Shown piece by piece: positions 26,401 through 38,167 of a stretch of 64,000 bases of DNA (position 1 is the first letter of the stretch; every line of letters starts with the position of its first letter). Both the position numbers and the translations under genes were made by a program. Source of the stretch: Heliopora coerulea (taxonomy: Eukaryota; Cnidaria; Anthozoa; Scleralcyonacea; Helioporidae); NCBI GenBank assembly GCA_030142905.1, contig JASJOG010000086.1:744001-808000 (forward strand), written 5' to 3'. The notes under the pieces were generated by a model that saw only the letters and a list, made by a program, of their open reading frames with translations, was not told the origin of the DNA and searched no databases.

Positions 26401-29400
26401 GATGAGCCCTGGTCCTTAATAACTTAAGTTATTATATGGCTGAGCTCGCTATCCGGTCTATAGGCAAAATGACGCACGCTGATTGGCTGCCTAGCCGTGA
26501 AATAAGTTTTTCGTACAGACCGGCTAGTTTTGGTAGGAAAATTTCCGAGTTGATTCGACGAAAGACAAACCGGGTTCAGGTATGTTTTACAGAAGATTTA
26601 TAAAAATAAATTACGGAAAAAGAAGTTGAACGTTCTCAACAATAATTTTAAGCAGAAAACTAAAGCAATAGATGTCAAAAATGACGATGTAACCGGCAAA
26701 AACAATCTAGTAAACCTAAGCCGCTAACTCACGAACAAGCTTCGTTAAAAGCGATGAAAAAAGGAGCCAAAAACCATATAATAAATTCCTTATTAACCTC
26801 GTTTGTTCGGTCTGTACGGGAAAGTATTTACCCTCGGTTTTTTCCGCACAGACCTCGCTCCTTCATCGCTCTGTCTGTACGAAAACCTCAGGCAAATAGT
26901 TTCCCGTACAGACCTCACACTTGGTTAATAAGTAATCAATCCATATGTCACTATGTAAATCCATATACTCCGGAATTTTCACTCAAAGTTTTCAAGGAAA
27001 CAATTACAAGAAAACATGCTAATTGATTGAGTCTTCACGTTTCACTGAGAGGAGGTCCTGATGTCATTGTCTTTCGTGTTTTCAGCTTAGCTCAAGGCCT
27101 TATGGAAACCAGTCAACATCGACCAGAACCATGGATTGCCATGGCTCATTCCTCATCAATTGCGAATAAAAAAACAAGAGCCATATACTTCTCCCAAAAG
27201 GTAATTACGAAACAATGTCCATGTAATTCTCACGGAACTGATTCCAGATGATGCCAGACCGGCTCCCACATTCATAACTTTTGTGAAAAAATTCTGATCA
27301 ATCGTTAACAACATATCGTGGTTGCCGCTTTTGCCGCGACAAATATCGAATTTGCACTTTAGCGCGCCATCTGAGTCTCGGTACTTCATTGGTTGGGGCG
27401 CCTCGCCAGTCATTAAAAGGTTGCGGGTTAGATTCCCGTCTGGGACTCCGAAATTGTTTTTCTGAGGCTTGAGCTTCGTGAAAGTCTAACGATCATACAT
27501 GAATATCTCCAAGCGCCCACATAAAGAACTTTAGTCTCATTGAACATCATTATTAGCATGTCGTGGGAGTCGCACGGGCATCACTTATGTCGAACTTGCA
27601 TCTTAGCTCTCCATTTGAAACTCGGTTGCTCAATGGTTAGAGCGTCTCATCCGTCATCGGAAGGTTACAAGTTCGATGCCCAGTCTTCTACTAGATATGT
27701 TATTCTAAGTAAACGAGCTGGACGAACGTACACTTGTCTGCAATAGGAGATCCACCTATTGTCCACATGCGAAATATTGCGTACAACACTCATGTCGATC
27801 ATCAGAGCTGTAAAACTGTTCGTTGGAGTACGCAGACCACTGACAGCTCCCGTAATTTCTGGCCAACTTTGGGATACTATTGACTTGATTTTAGTACGTT
27901 TCAATGTTCATTCCTGCATTATTTACATATTCCTTCAAGGCCCACAACATTGACGGTCGAAACATCCAGGCTTTGCTCGCTAAAGGTACGTTCATCTCAG
28001 TCACATTTGTAAACTGTCGTTATATGTGTATCCCTTACCTCGAAGAAAGCTGTGTATGTTTATATGTACGTGCCCACGCATGTGTCTCTGTATATGTATA
28101 CATGTGTATGGATGTTCAGATATACAAGTACATGTATGATGTGTTTCCGTATAATTGTAGAGGTTAACACAATTGTGTCAGTGGGCTAACACAAATTGAC
28201 ATTAACATGAATTATTGTAGTTGTTGAGGAACTGATTCTGAGAGAAAAACCCTTTTCATCCCAACATGTCATTCGTAGCGCATCCATGTCCCCAGACAAA
28301 TATCTGCAGCTATATTCCTATAAAGCTGGTGTATGGGTATAACTATAAACTCTACTTCGATGAACCAATAGGTTTCATCTGTACATTGTAACAAGGCGCT
28401 TTTGCTTTTTGATGTTTAATCCAGTAACGACTGTATCAGTTATTCCAGGCATTCTCATCCTGGTATTGCCCCAGATGATTGCCACATTTTGTTAATCGTC
28501 TATCAACTCATCAAACTACCCTGTTAGACCTGACGGTGCACCCAAATTTCCAACGTTTATACGTGTCCCTTTCTCTTTAGGAGCGCTGCTTTCATCTCTG
28601 AAACGCAAACGCGAAGCCATTGATCATTATCGCGAGGTCCTGAGACTTTCTCCAGTAAATTACGAAGCAAATAAAGGTTTGTTTTACTTTTCTAACATTA
28701 TATCCGTTTACTTTTTTGGCTCCAGGATTTCTATAAATTTGCCGTATTTTGCATTTTCGTTATTTAAAAGTACGTCGCAGTGTCTGCTCAGAAATTTCAT
28801 CGTTAGGGTCTCTGGTCCCATGGAAGTGAGAAAGTGGGTCCTTTTTTGACAACATAGGGTCTTCTGTTAAAGAGATTAAATCTAAGTCGTATTTTTAAAT
28901 TTTAGTATTCACATATTTGATATAAGTACATTGATTGCACCCGATGGGCCACTTAAGTCATAAGCAGGCAATCAAAGTGCGAGCGTGGTTAACAGCATAA
29001 GTGGCTCACACTATATTACGATACCTAATCAAGGCTTGAATTAATAGGAAAATCTTACATGCACAGCATGCACCTAATTTTTTTAACTACCTGCACCACC
29101 AATTATTTATGTGCACAGACACGTACTAAAAAATTCTCGAAACACAATTTCACTTCTTTTCAATAATGATTTGGTTTACTTGAAGTTTTCGAGTGAGACT
29201 CCTCAGAACGCAGGCTCACTTGATGATTATGGCGAAAAGACGGGCGTAAGATTGGACAGTGGATTGGAATCGTTCATGATTGAATTATCAGCTAAATAAT
29301 ATTGATATGCTATTTGCTACAAACTACTACAATGTCCCATGTCCAATCGTTACTCTGAAGCTAAGGTAATGATGCTGATTATGAAGTGCAGCCCATGCAG

Positions 29401-32400
29401 TCACTGTGTGAAAATTTCTACGTGCACGCAGTGCATGTAAGTGACAAAAGTTACGTGCACATCTCGAATTTTACGTGCATTCGTGCACGTGTGCATGCGG
29501 TATTTCGAGCCTTGCTAATCATTGCTGTGTGCGCATTACCATGTCTCCAATCATCATTATCTACGTCCTTATCTGAAGAGACAAAGTTGAATCGATCAAA
29601 CATTAAACAATAGACCACTTTGCTAATCCTAGTCCTAGTCCACTCGAGGGATAAACACCCGTTTGGCGTGTTATTTGGAATTGCAATTTTATCCGTTTGG
29701 TCCCTGAGAGGTTTGGGTATACCCGTGATTTACTGTGAACCTGGCGTTAGCAGAGTGGTATATTGTCTGCCGATTTTTTATATGCTCAATGCCTCCTCTT
29801 TGGGGACAATTATGCACTTTATGCGTCAGTGGCGCAATGGTGGGTTCTTGGCAAAACATTGATTTTGGTGTTTTTACTTTCAAAGAGTTTTCCGAGTTTG
29901 TTACCTTAATTGGATCTCTGTATTTTTAATTTCGTGCCTAGGTTTAATCGAGTGTTATATAAGCAGTAACAGGAACAAGGAAGCTTTGGTCATCGCCAAG
30001 AATGCGCATAAATCTCTCGGTACCAATGCAAGAACTCTAACCGTAAGTTTGCCCCATATGTAGTCGCTGGGAACTAATTTCTAGCGCCTTCATGGCTCAG
30101 AAACTGAGTCCGCGTTTGCATAAGACCGGCACGAATTCAGACCTCTACCAAACTGAAGATTTTCTGAAGTGTTTACATGAGGTCGGAATGACACTAAAGC
30201 CATCTTCTTGCAAAATATTTCTGACTGAATTCCGAGTTTTCATTCATTCCCAGCAACAATGCGTATCTTGTTCGTCACATCAATAGTTTGTCTGAAGAGA
30301 TTTCGCGTTTCCATGGAGAAAATTTCGTACCGGTCCGAGGTTGAACCGGTCTGAATTCATTCGTGTCGGTCCAGCACCCGAAGTGAGCGAGACCGGTGTA
30401 AGGTTATTTTTCGAACCGATCTCATGTAAACTATAACAAGGATTTGTATAGGGAGTGATCTGAAGTCGTGGCTGTCTAACTTCGTACCGGTCTCATGTAA
30501 ACGCGGTCTGATTGTTATGGCCAATAACAAACATATTTTACCTTCAAGGTAGTGTATTGTGCTCAGGTGACTCATGAAATCCTTACTTTTAGCTTCTCGC
30601 CACCGTTTTTTCTCAAGAAAGCCAAACACAGGAAAAAGTAAGTGGAGTCGTAGGGGTTTTTTTAAATTTTATTTCATGTTATTTGACCATTTTTCTAACA
30701 TAATTTTTCCGCCCAAATCTTCTTTCTTCATAAACGCTTCATGTATTTTTTTCCCAAATAATACACGTCGTCTTTCTTATTGTATGTCGGTTCAGGCAAA
30801 TGCGATGTTGCCAGAAAACCCTTAAAAACATACGCGCCTCGTATAAACGTGCCTCACTTCTTTGTTCATAGGCAAAACAAATGTTGGAGAAAGCACTTAC
30901 TCAGGATCCAGCTTTCGCGGATGCCGTCTACGATTTGGCCGAGATACTTACCAAAGAACAAGATCACGAAGGCGCAGTTTCACTGTAAGTCGATATGATT
31001 TGCCCGGACTACAACAAATAAAGACGTTAAGATTTGACAATGTACCGCCACTACTCGGCTGCTATAAAGTATAATCCTAGATATAATATACATATTCAAG
31101 ACAAGCAGTTCATTACTTTGACTACAATGGTTCTGACAATTTCACGTCCTTGAAACACAGCTATTACTAATAATCTGTTGTAAAACTACAACAGTCGGAT
31201 TTAGTCTGTATGCTCCATTCTGCTCTGCTTAGCTCAAATCTGCCCTACCCTACGCCGCCTTGCCCTTCCCTACGCCGCCTTGCCCTTCCCGGCTCTGTTC
31301 GGACTCTGCCCTTCTCCTGCTCTTCTCGTCTTTGCACTGCACTACTCTGCTCTTGACTGTACACATCCACTGCATTCAACTCTTCTCTGTTTTGCTTTGC
31401 CCGTCGCTGCCCTACATCACTCCACTCCACTCCACTCCACTCCACTCCACTCCACCCCACCCCACTCCACTCCACCCCACCCCACTCCACTCCACTCCAC
31501 TCCACTCCACTCCACTCTACTCTACTCTACTCTACTCTACTCCGCTCCACGCCACTCTACTCTGCTCCACTCTACTCCACTCTTCTCCACTCCACTCTTC
31601 TCCACTCCACTCTTCTCCACTCCACCCTTCTTCACTCCACCCTTCTTCACTCCACCCTTCTTCACTCCACCCTTCTTCACTCCACCCTTCTTCACTCCAC
31701 CCTTCTTCACTCCACCCTTCTTCACTCCACCCTTCTTCACTCCACTCTTCTTCACTCCGCTCTACTCCACTCAGCTCCACTCCACTCAGCTCCACTCCAC
31801 TCAGCTCCACTCCACTCAGCTCCGCTCCACTCCGCTCCGCTCCTCTCCGCTCCACTCCTCTCCGCTCCACTCCTCTCCGCTCCACTCCTCTCCACTCCAC
31901 TCCTCTCCGCTCTACTCCACTCCACTCCACTCCACTCCACTCCACTCCACTCTACTCTACTCTACTCTACTCCACTCCACTCCACTCCACTCCACTCCAC
32001 TCTACTCTACTCTACTCTACTCCACTCTACTCCACTCTACTCCACTCCACTCTACTTCACTCCACTCTACTCCACTCCACTCTACTCCACTCCACTCTAC
32101 TCCACTCCACTCTACTCTACTCCACTCCACTCTACTCTACTCTACTCTACTCCACTCTACTCTACTCTACTCTACTCTACTCTACTCTACTCTACTCCAC
32201 TCCACTCTACTCCACTCCACTCTACTCCACTCTACTCCACTCCACTCTACTCCACTCTACTCCACTCCACTCTACTCCACTCTACTCCACTCCACTCTAC
32301 TCCACTCTACTCCACTCTACTCCACTCTACTCCACTCTACTCCACTCCACTCTACTCCACTCCACTCTACTCCACTCCACTCTACTCTACTCCACTCCAC

Positions 32401-34190
32401 TCCACTCTACTCTACTCCACTCTACTCTACTCCACTCCACTCTAATCCACTCCACTCCACTCTACTCCACTCCACTCTACTCCACTCCACTCCACTCCAC
32501 TCCAGTCGAATCGAGTATAATGTAATGCAATGCAATGTGATGTAATGTAATCTAAAATAATATAATATATAATCTACTGGGGCAATGTGAATGCGGAATC
32601 AGTCACTTCCCCTTAAAATGAAATTTATGTTCATATTTCCGGACAGAATTAGGAAGCATTTATGCCATGTCAAGACAGCCAATCTTCACATCCTGCTGGG
32701 GGACAATCTCGCTGCTCTCAATGAATATCAAGAAGCTCTAGATCAGTATAGCATTGGGATAAGGTAAGAACTCGTCAGTTTTTACAGATTTTTTGCAAGT
32801 TGAACAACCTCTTTTGTTCCAATCTCATGTTCCCATCCCTCTTCGTTTATTAATTTCCTGTCCTCTTTTTTTACAATCTTTCTTCCCAGGATATGTTCAC
32901 ATCCTGCGATACGTCCCCAGGATTTGTTCACACCGTCCGATGTGTCCCTAGGATTTGTTCACACCCTTCTGACGTGTCCCTGGGATATGCTTACACCTCC
33001 CATGTGTCCCTAGGATACGTTCACATCGTCCGATATGCCTCTTCCTCTCCTTTACCTTTTTGAATGGCCCCAAAATGCCAGTTGATACATAAAATCACAT
33101 TTTTTCGCTACGAAACTTATGATTGATGATTGTCATGAAGTGTTCAAAATTGTTTTTAAAAAGTTGCTCGTGGATTTTTCCATCAGAAACTCACTTCTAA
33201 TCACGGCTTCTGTTTCACTTCTCAGCTTGTGTCCTGGTAATTCTCGAGCAGTCGCTGGTATTCATCATGTTGAAAGCTTAAATCGTGGTACAGATATGGA
33301 CAGCACTGATGATACAGCTAACATAGATGACCGAAATATGATTGCTGGAAGTTCAGAGGTATTTACAAAATCCAAGTCAGGCGAGGTCCGTGTTTCGCAG
33401 TCGATCAACTTTTAATCCAAAATTGTGCCTAATCGCCATTCTAACAAGCAAGCCCATATAACCTGAACCAGATGGCTGACTTTCTATTTCTAAAACATGA
33501 AAGTCGAAAGTACAGTTGTGATGTTTAAAAAATTCAGTTGTCTCATTCCTACCTCTGCCCTGCTTCCTAAACTTTCCCGAGCTGACTCTCGTTAGCTTCA
33601 TATCGGATATATTCTCTCATGTTTCACTCTATTTTGTTTCACTTCAATCCAATTCCATTCTATCCCATCCTATCCTATCCTTTCCTATTCTGTCCTATCC
33701 GGTCCTATTACATTCCGTTCTGTTCTGTCCTGTTATATTAATATAATCTATTCTATGCTACACTAGTTTACTGTGCATGATTTGCACTACACTGAACTGT
33801 TTATTTCTGTCTAAGGAAAACACAGACGAGGAAGACTGGGAACTAATGAATCAACCAGGATCAGTAAGTATGGACTTAGTTTCCCCTTCATTTTCAAAAC
33901 AAAAACCCGAACTCCATGAGTAAACTTTGCTTACGACGTTTTGCTAGGAAATTTGAAAGGTTGTAAGATTAACAAGATTAAGATAGGACTTTGAATGCTT
34001 ATTTATTTATTTATCCATTCACTCCTTTGATTGCTTGCATGCCTGCCCGGTCGCTTGCTTGTTGGCTTGTTCGCTGACTTACAGGACGACACCTTTCTTT
34101 ATTTCTTTCTTTTTAGTTGATTGGTGATTTGTTTATTTAATTATTTTATTTTATTTATTTATTTATTCACTTATTTTTCAGTGGTTTTGA
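20481..34190 (+). CDS. ANAPC7: Anaphase-promoting complex subunit 7 (TPR protein)
   Basis: ANAPC7 is a tetratricopeptide subunit of the APC/C, the ubiquitin ligase that drives exit from mitosis. Twenty-one coding exons join in phase to 557 residues: 20481-20549, 20937-21062, 21553-21624, 22062-22145, 22393-22475, 22607-22639, 22819-22932, 24346-24398, 24848-24882, 25033-25125, 25538-25626, 27086-27200, 27940-27985, 28581-28676, 29942-30042, 30593-30637, 30872-30984, 32647-32763, 33226-33358, 33816-33863, 34182-34190. Landmarks shared with animal APC7 are [97 protein letters not shown] and a final acidic tail ending in WF. The last coding exon holds only W-F-stop. AATAAA is at 34321. Several introns carry mobile elements. 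Confidence 0.96.
23400..23690 (+). mobile_element. Crypton-like non-autonomous element with captured N-terminal coding piece
   Basis: The inverted repeat GCTACTCGCTATCTAT..ATAGATAGCGAGTAGC (23405-23444) is followed by an ATG at 23448. It opens a 38-codon stretch beginning [20 protein letters not shown] second inverted repeat lies at 23585-23643 (ATGAGGTGATAGTTGAC and its complement). The pattern RF-x2-VS-x-DEI-x2-LL-x7-KTK matches the N-terminus of Crypton-type tyrosine-recombinase genes (KIAA1958/ZMYM-like) as I know them. There is no recombinase domain. It lies in ANAPC7 intron 7. Confidence 0.5.
23755..24170 (+). mobile_element. Second Crypton-like palindromic element
   Basis: The ends GCACTATTCACC and GGTGAATAGTGG are inverted. 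Just inside the left end, an ATG at 23783 opens M-A-S-R-F-V then a stop then VTEE, a degenerate version of the same RF..VTEE start seen at 23448. The right side (24061-24170) is a nested set of TATTCACCGACA/TGTCGGTGAATA inverted repeats. There is no complete ORF. Confidence 0.5.
26429..26932 (+). mobile_element. Composite MITE C, copy 1 (504 bp)
   Basis: It is made of two palindromic modules. The first runs from TTATTATATGGCTG (26429) to CCATATAATAA (26783). The second runs from CTTATTAACC (26789) to GGTTAATAAG (26932). GGTCTGTACG or its complement recurs at several places in both modules, as transposase-binding subterminal repeats often do. A near-full-length copy lies in the opposite orientation at 45155-45660. 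It is inside ANAPC7 intron 11. Confidence 0.8.
27315..27475 (+). mobile_element. tRNA-derived SINE, copy 1
   Basis: It has a GAGTCTCGGTAC head, a degenerate A box, and a B box in GGGTTAGATTCCCG followed by TCTGGGACTC. The same unit recurs at 27560-27700, 48735-48830 (-), 48950-49125 (+) and 56795-56890 (-). Confidence 0.65.
27560..27700 (+). mobile_element. tRNA-derived SINE, copy 2
   Basis: TGCTCAATGGTTAGAGCGTC is a near-perfect tRNA D-arm/A box. The B box is AAGTTCGATGCCCAGTC. It is directly downstream of copy 1 in the same orientation, within ANAPC7 intron 12. Confidence 0.7.
30110..30506. mobile_element. MITE family A, copy 2 (about 400 bp)
   Basis: The terminal inverted repeats are about 26 bp: CCGCGTTTGCATAAGACCGG at the left and the complement CCGGTCTCATGTAAACGCGG at the right. 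The interior aligns by eye over its whole length with 5181-5582. It is in ANAPC7 intron 15. Confidence 0.85.
31423..32505. repeat. (ACTCC)n / (ACTCT)n pentanucleotide satellite in ANAPC7 intron 17
   Basis: About 1.1 kb is made almost entirely of ACTCC with ACTCT variants. A block near 31620-31745 is a regular 15-mer (CTTCTTCACTCCACC), and another near 31760-31920 carries ACTCAGCTCC and CGCTCCACTCCT units. A 5-bp unit has no stop in several frames, so open frames of up to 421 codons arise on both strands. They are not genes. Confidence 0.97.
32888..33035. repeat. Tandem repeat of about 38 bp, four units
   Basis: Units have the form CCTAGGATTTGTTCACACC followed by GTCCGATGTGTC with scattered substitutions. 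They lie in ANAPC7 intron 18. Confidence 0.75.
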
Positions 34191-34379
34191 ATGCAATCAC
34201 ATGACCAAGAATGAGAGTAAGTTTGACTTAAAACCACTTGAACAGTTGAATCGTTGAAAATATGTGTAATGGTGGTGACTCAAAAACACCGAAGAACACT
34301 GAGTTCTGAGAATTCTGTCCAATAAATTATACAGGTTATTTACGGCCGGTCAATGGTAACTGTTCCTATACAAATATAT

Positions 34380-34665
34380 ATATACATACATATATATATG
34401 TATGTATATATATATATATATATATATACATATACACCAAGAAGAGTATGCAACACAAATGTCACACAGAAGGCGTAAGGTTTAAGAGCGCTCAATACCA
34501 TACGTAGAGCGTAATATATTATTTATTTTACAGTAAAATGCTGTCGCTACTCAGAGTTTCACGCGGTACGCGATCATCAGGCAACTGCGTACCGCGATGA
34601 AACTCTGAGTAGCGACAGCATTTTACTGTAAAATAAATAATATATATATATATATATATATATAT
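34380..34665. repeat. TA-rich microsatellites flanking a long hairpin
   Basis: TATA tracts at 34374-34430 and 34641-34664 surround a near-perfect inverted repeat. The left arm is about 34515-34571, the loop 34572-34586 and the right arm 34587-34646. The arms contain GCTGTCGCTACTCAGAGTTT and its complement with a one-base indel. This looks like a foldback MITE that inserted into or generated TA repeats. Confidence 0.85.
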
Positions 34666-34984
34666 CGGTATGATTAATCCTCCACCCTGTCACTAGAAAA
34701 ACCTTAGTGCGCCAGTGATGTGGATTTAGAACGTTACACTAATGTTAGATTGAAACATTTACGACTGCTTGTTAAAGGGAATAACTCCTTGGAGTCGATC
34801 TAGAATCAGTTAAGAACTCATTCAGATCACCAGTCTTTTCATTAAACAGGCTTTTGACCCTCTCGGTTCTCCTTTCTGTCAGTTCGTCGATCGTTTTTAT
34901 TGTTACTCCAGGCTTCTTTGGAGATATATTTTTAAATTTGTCGCCTCCGTGTATGGAAAACTGATATCCCAAGCTCATTAACAA

Positions 34985-35240
34985 TTCATGAGCAAAACTC
35001 AAAGGAAATCAGTACCGAGACGTAGTTTGGATATCTCATAGCATAGAATTTCGACAACTTTAGACCCGATTTGCTCTTTAAATACAGATTCATTTGAGAT
35101 GTAATATCATACACTCGAAAGCCGTATTTCATCAGATATCCAAACACCTTGAAGTTGGTTAAAAAACTCGGCTATCACCTCGTTTTTCAACTCACTTCTC
35201 GGTGTTTGGATATCTGGTGATACACTCTTCGTGTGTGATA
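34985..35240. mobile_element. Degenerate palindromic element
   Basis: Inverted motifs ATATCCAAACACC and GGTGTTTGGATATC, plus CTCGAAAGC, flank a CTCGTTTTTCAACTC core. The organisation resembles that seen at 48560-48665. It has no coding capacity. Confidence 0.45.
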
Positions 35241-35834
35241 TATCACATAATACACCAGACCGACCATCGTAAGGTTTTCCCATTTGTTGATTCTCTGGTT
35301 TTCTCCTATTTTACGCTTTGTCGAACGATTTCAGATTATGACTTTCGTCAGTTAGTTATAATTGCAAATATCTTGTTTATGCTAGTAACTATGAGCCGAA
35401 CGAACATGTTATTGCACCCCTCATTCTTGCATCCCTACACTGCTAGTTGGAACGAATGTTCTAAGGCTCATTGTGATCTTATTTTTTCCGTTTCTGGACA
35501 TTTATATTCGTGTCTTGCAAACCTATCGAATAACGGCCACATATTGTGCTATCTAGTTATATATCCAGCCACTGTAAGTTCAACAAAATCCATGAATGGC
35601 TGGCCTATCTAAACAGAAACTCGTCAGTATGAATAAATTATGATTTGCATACGCAGCTCCATGGAGACCTGCTTGGAAAAAGGATCCATTTAGGCAGGCA
35701 AGAAAAGTAACGCGGTTTTAAAAATTGTGAAAGCGGCAGAAAAATCTTCGAAAAGGCGAAGACCAAAACCAAGAGAGAAACTTAAGCACTGATTATATAG
35801 CCAGTAGGGAAATCCGCGCATTGAACCTGGTGTA
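35241..35834. other. Spacer upstream of the small membrane-protein ORF
   Basis: No gene is supported. An open frame at 35202-35612 lacks an ATG at its start and overlaps the palindromic element. The promoter of the 35835 ORF, if that is a gene, would lie here. Confidence 0.4.
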
Positions 35835-36167
35835 ATGGCTATCGAGGAAGATTGGCTTATTTCTCTTTCTGTTGTCTATGGCCTTGGTGCGATCGCCTCT
35901 CTCTGGGCTGCTTTGCTGTCGCCAATGATCTTGGATTACTGGGATAAACCTCGCGGATTAAAGAAACGAGGCGAGCGTGATTGGGCTACAGTGTTTCTTA
36001 TTTTCCTCATTCTTCAACCGTTTACCTTTGCTGGCTGTGCTGTGGGAATGTGGTGGATCGATGCGTTTGCTTATGTCCCTCCTGTGCATTTTGTCTGCAC
36101 TTTCATCTCGTTTCTCGCGATTGATTTCTTCAACGACGACACATCCAATACTTACCGAGTTTTGTGA
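35835..36167 (+). CDS. Small intronless membrane protein, unknown family
   Basis: This is a 110-codon ATG frame I do not recognise. It encodes three strongly hydrophobic segments at about residues 8-33 (LISLSVVYGLGAIASLWAAL), 52-75 (VFLIFLILQPFTFAGCAVGM) and 80-100 (PPVHFVCTFISFLAIDFF). A charged loop (YWDKPRGLKKRGERDW) lies between the first two. Codon use is more GC-rich than the surrounding DNA, as in the named exons. AATAAA directly overlaps the stop codon (TGAATAAA), which suits a compact transcript end. It may be a single-exon gene, a retrocopy, or the last exon of something longer. No function can be assigned. Confidence 0.6.
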   Translation: MAIEEDWLISLSVVYGLGAIASLWAALLSPMILDYWDKPRGLKKRGERDWATVFLIFLILQPFTFAGCAVGMWWIDAFAYVPPVHFVCTFISFLAIDFFNDDTSNTYRVL

Positions 36168-36179
36168 ATAAAAGTTTAG

Positions 36180-38167
36180 TGGGGAACGGACAAGAATTAC
36201 TAACCAGGTCTCGATTTGTGTTTTCGTTTTAATTTTGAGTCATGACACCTGCTTTTTTATGGAAATTTGACGACGGCGACTTTTCATTAGGAAGCTAGCT
36301 GAACTAAGTTAATTTGAAGTAGTTGGTTTGGATTTTAGCTTTCGGTGTTAGTACCAAAACATTTGATATGTCAGTTTGTCTGTACGCGTGTTATTTGTAA
36401 GCTTTTCTGCGTTTTATGACGACGATAATGCTGAACTATACATTTTACGTAATATGTCTGTATATTCGTTCTTGTATCTTGAAGAAAACGGCGAGTGTGT
36501 GAAGCGTGTTGACACATATAAGCGTTGTTTCATAGCAATCGCGTTGTTGGAGCTGAAATACTTCAAGTTTTGTCTGGTAGATCGTAGACCATTATACTTT
36601 CCAACATTTCAACACAGTTCTTTCGGTTCTGTGTATAAACACCTGCATGGTACGTTTACTTTTTAAACGTCGATTATATGTAGACTTAGTGCTTAATTTT
36701 GCAAAGTTCTTCTCTGAAAATAAACTTAGGAAAGTGCACGAGGTCGTAAATAACGGTACCTAGCGATGAAATAAAAATGGGATGCTGTGTAAGCAGTATA
36801 AAACAGCACAAAAAAGACGATTTTCTTCTTCGGTTTCAAAATGAAATAATCGACCAGGGCGCTTATCCGAATGTTTACAACATAGTTGTGTTCCCACTTG
36901 CGGTAGATAAATAAAACAACTTTGTACCCCGTGTCAAATGAACTTTTCGCTGAATGAGAATTCTAAGCGTTTGTTAGTTGGGAACGAGAGGTCGGGTGTA
37001 TGAATAGTACTGGGTCGTGGCTTCCCACTGAAAATTCCTGAGGATTCTCAGCATGACAGGTTTATGTCCTCGGAGTAATGGGTTCCAGTTTATGGATCAA
37101 TTCCCGTCAAAGGCCTAAAGGGCTGTTTGTACTTGCGATTTAGTGCCTTGCGATCGACATCTTGGAGTATGTGTTTAGCTGATGAAGGCATCGAGGACAA
37201 ACTGCAGCGAATCATGAGCGGATATCTTGCTTTATAGACTGTCATCAGTTTATTACATACACCAGGATGACAATCGCTAATGGACCTTAAGATGTTTTTT
37301 TCTGCGAAAGGTAACGGTTGGGTCTCATGGAGGACATTCGTTGCGTTCATTACTCATGCTATTACCCCTATGTAGCTTCTCGCTCTTGTTTGCAGTAGAG
37401 CTTTTGAGGTTCACAAGCGAAGATACGGGGGTCTTGTTCCTTCCAAATGTCGTCGCAGTTGACAAGAGTACTTTGTTAACGGCGTTCCAGTATTTTTCGA
37501 GGGTGGTGGACTTAAGTATTAAATTAGCTTCTGGTAGGGGGCTCTGGGAGACATGCTCCCCCTGGAATATACTTCAAAGCCTCCACAAGGCCAATACCGG
37601 CATTATGAATTGACGATCTTTGCACATAACACACCAGTTAGGTGACGGTGAAATTATAACGTTGCATGTTCGTCTGTCAGAGGTACGCCGTTTGCTGTTA
37701 ATTTTAGGTTACATTATTTTGTTTCGTGGATGCAAATAGAAATCATCTTTGTGGTTGCTAAGGAAGGGGCTTGAGCCCCCTAAGCTACCCTCTTGGGTGC
37801 GCCACTGTTTAACCCTTCGACGGCTGGTTTTGTATTCCTCTGTTCGTCATGCTTCTTCGTTTCCGCCCTATTCTCTTATTTCTTTTATTGTGCTAGGTGT
37901 TCTGTGTACATTACATGACCTGTAAAGGTTTAAATTTCGGTTAAAATGGCCATCATGACTTCAGGTCCAATTCATCGATCAATAGTTCGAGTCTGCATCA
38001 AAACGTATTTGCCTAAACATTTAGATTTTGTTACTTTAATACTAGCGTTCGATTAATTCGTGTATGGAAAGTGCAAACTTGTTTACGTACAGTAGTAGCA
38101 GTTATGACGAAGACAGTACACACATAACTATTTAAATATAACTTTTTCTACATAATGCATCGACATT
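36180..38167. other. Spacer with no supported gene
   Basis: Open frames at 36376-36666, 37090-37350 and 37341-37613 show no family resemblance. A GGGGCTTGAGCCCCCTAAGC motif followed by GGGTGCGCCACTG (37765-37808) looks like one terminal end of a hAT-type element similar to 5845-6192. Confidence 0.4.

Noticed and set aside
31260..32545. Two plus-strand open frames of 421 codons and minus-strand frames of up to 137 codons
   Set aside because: They are products of the ACTCC pentanucleotide repeat, which lacks stops in several frames. There is no codon structure and the region is an ANAPC7 intron.
34772..35002. 76-codon minus-strand frame with a charged Lys/Glu-rich stretch
   Set aside because: It looked exon-like (ELTERRTERVKSLF), but I found no partner exon or family, and it borders a palindromic element.
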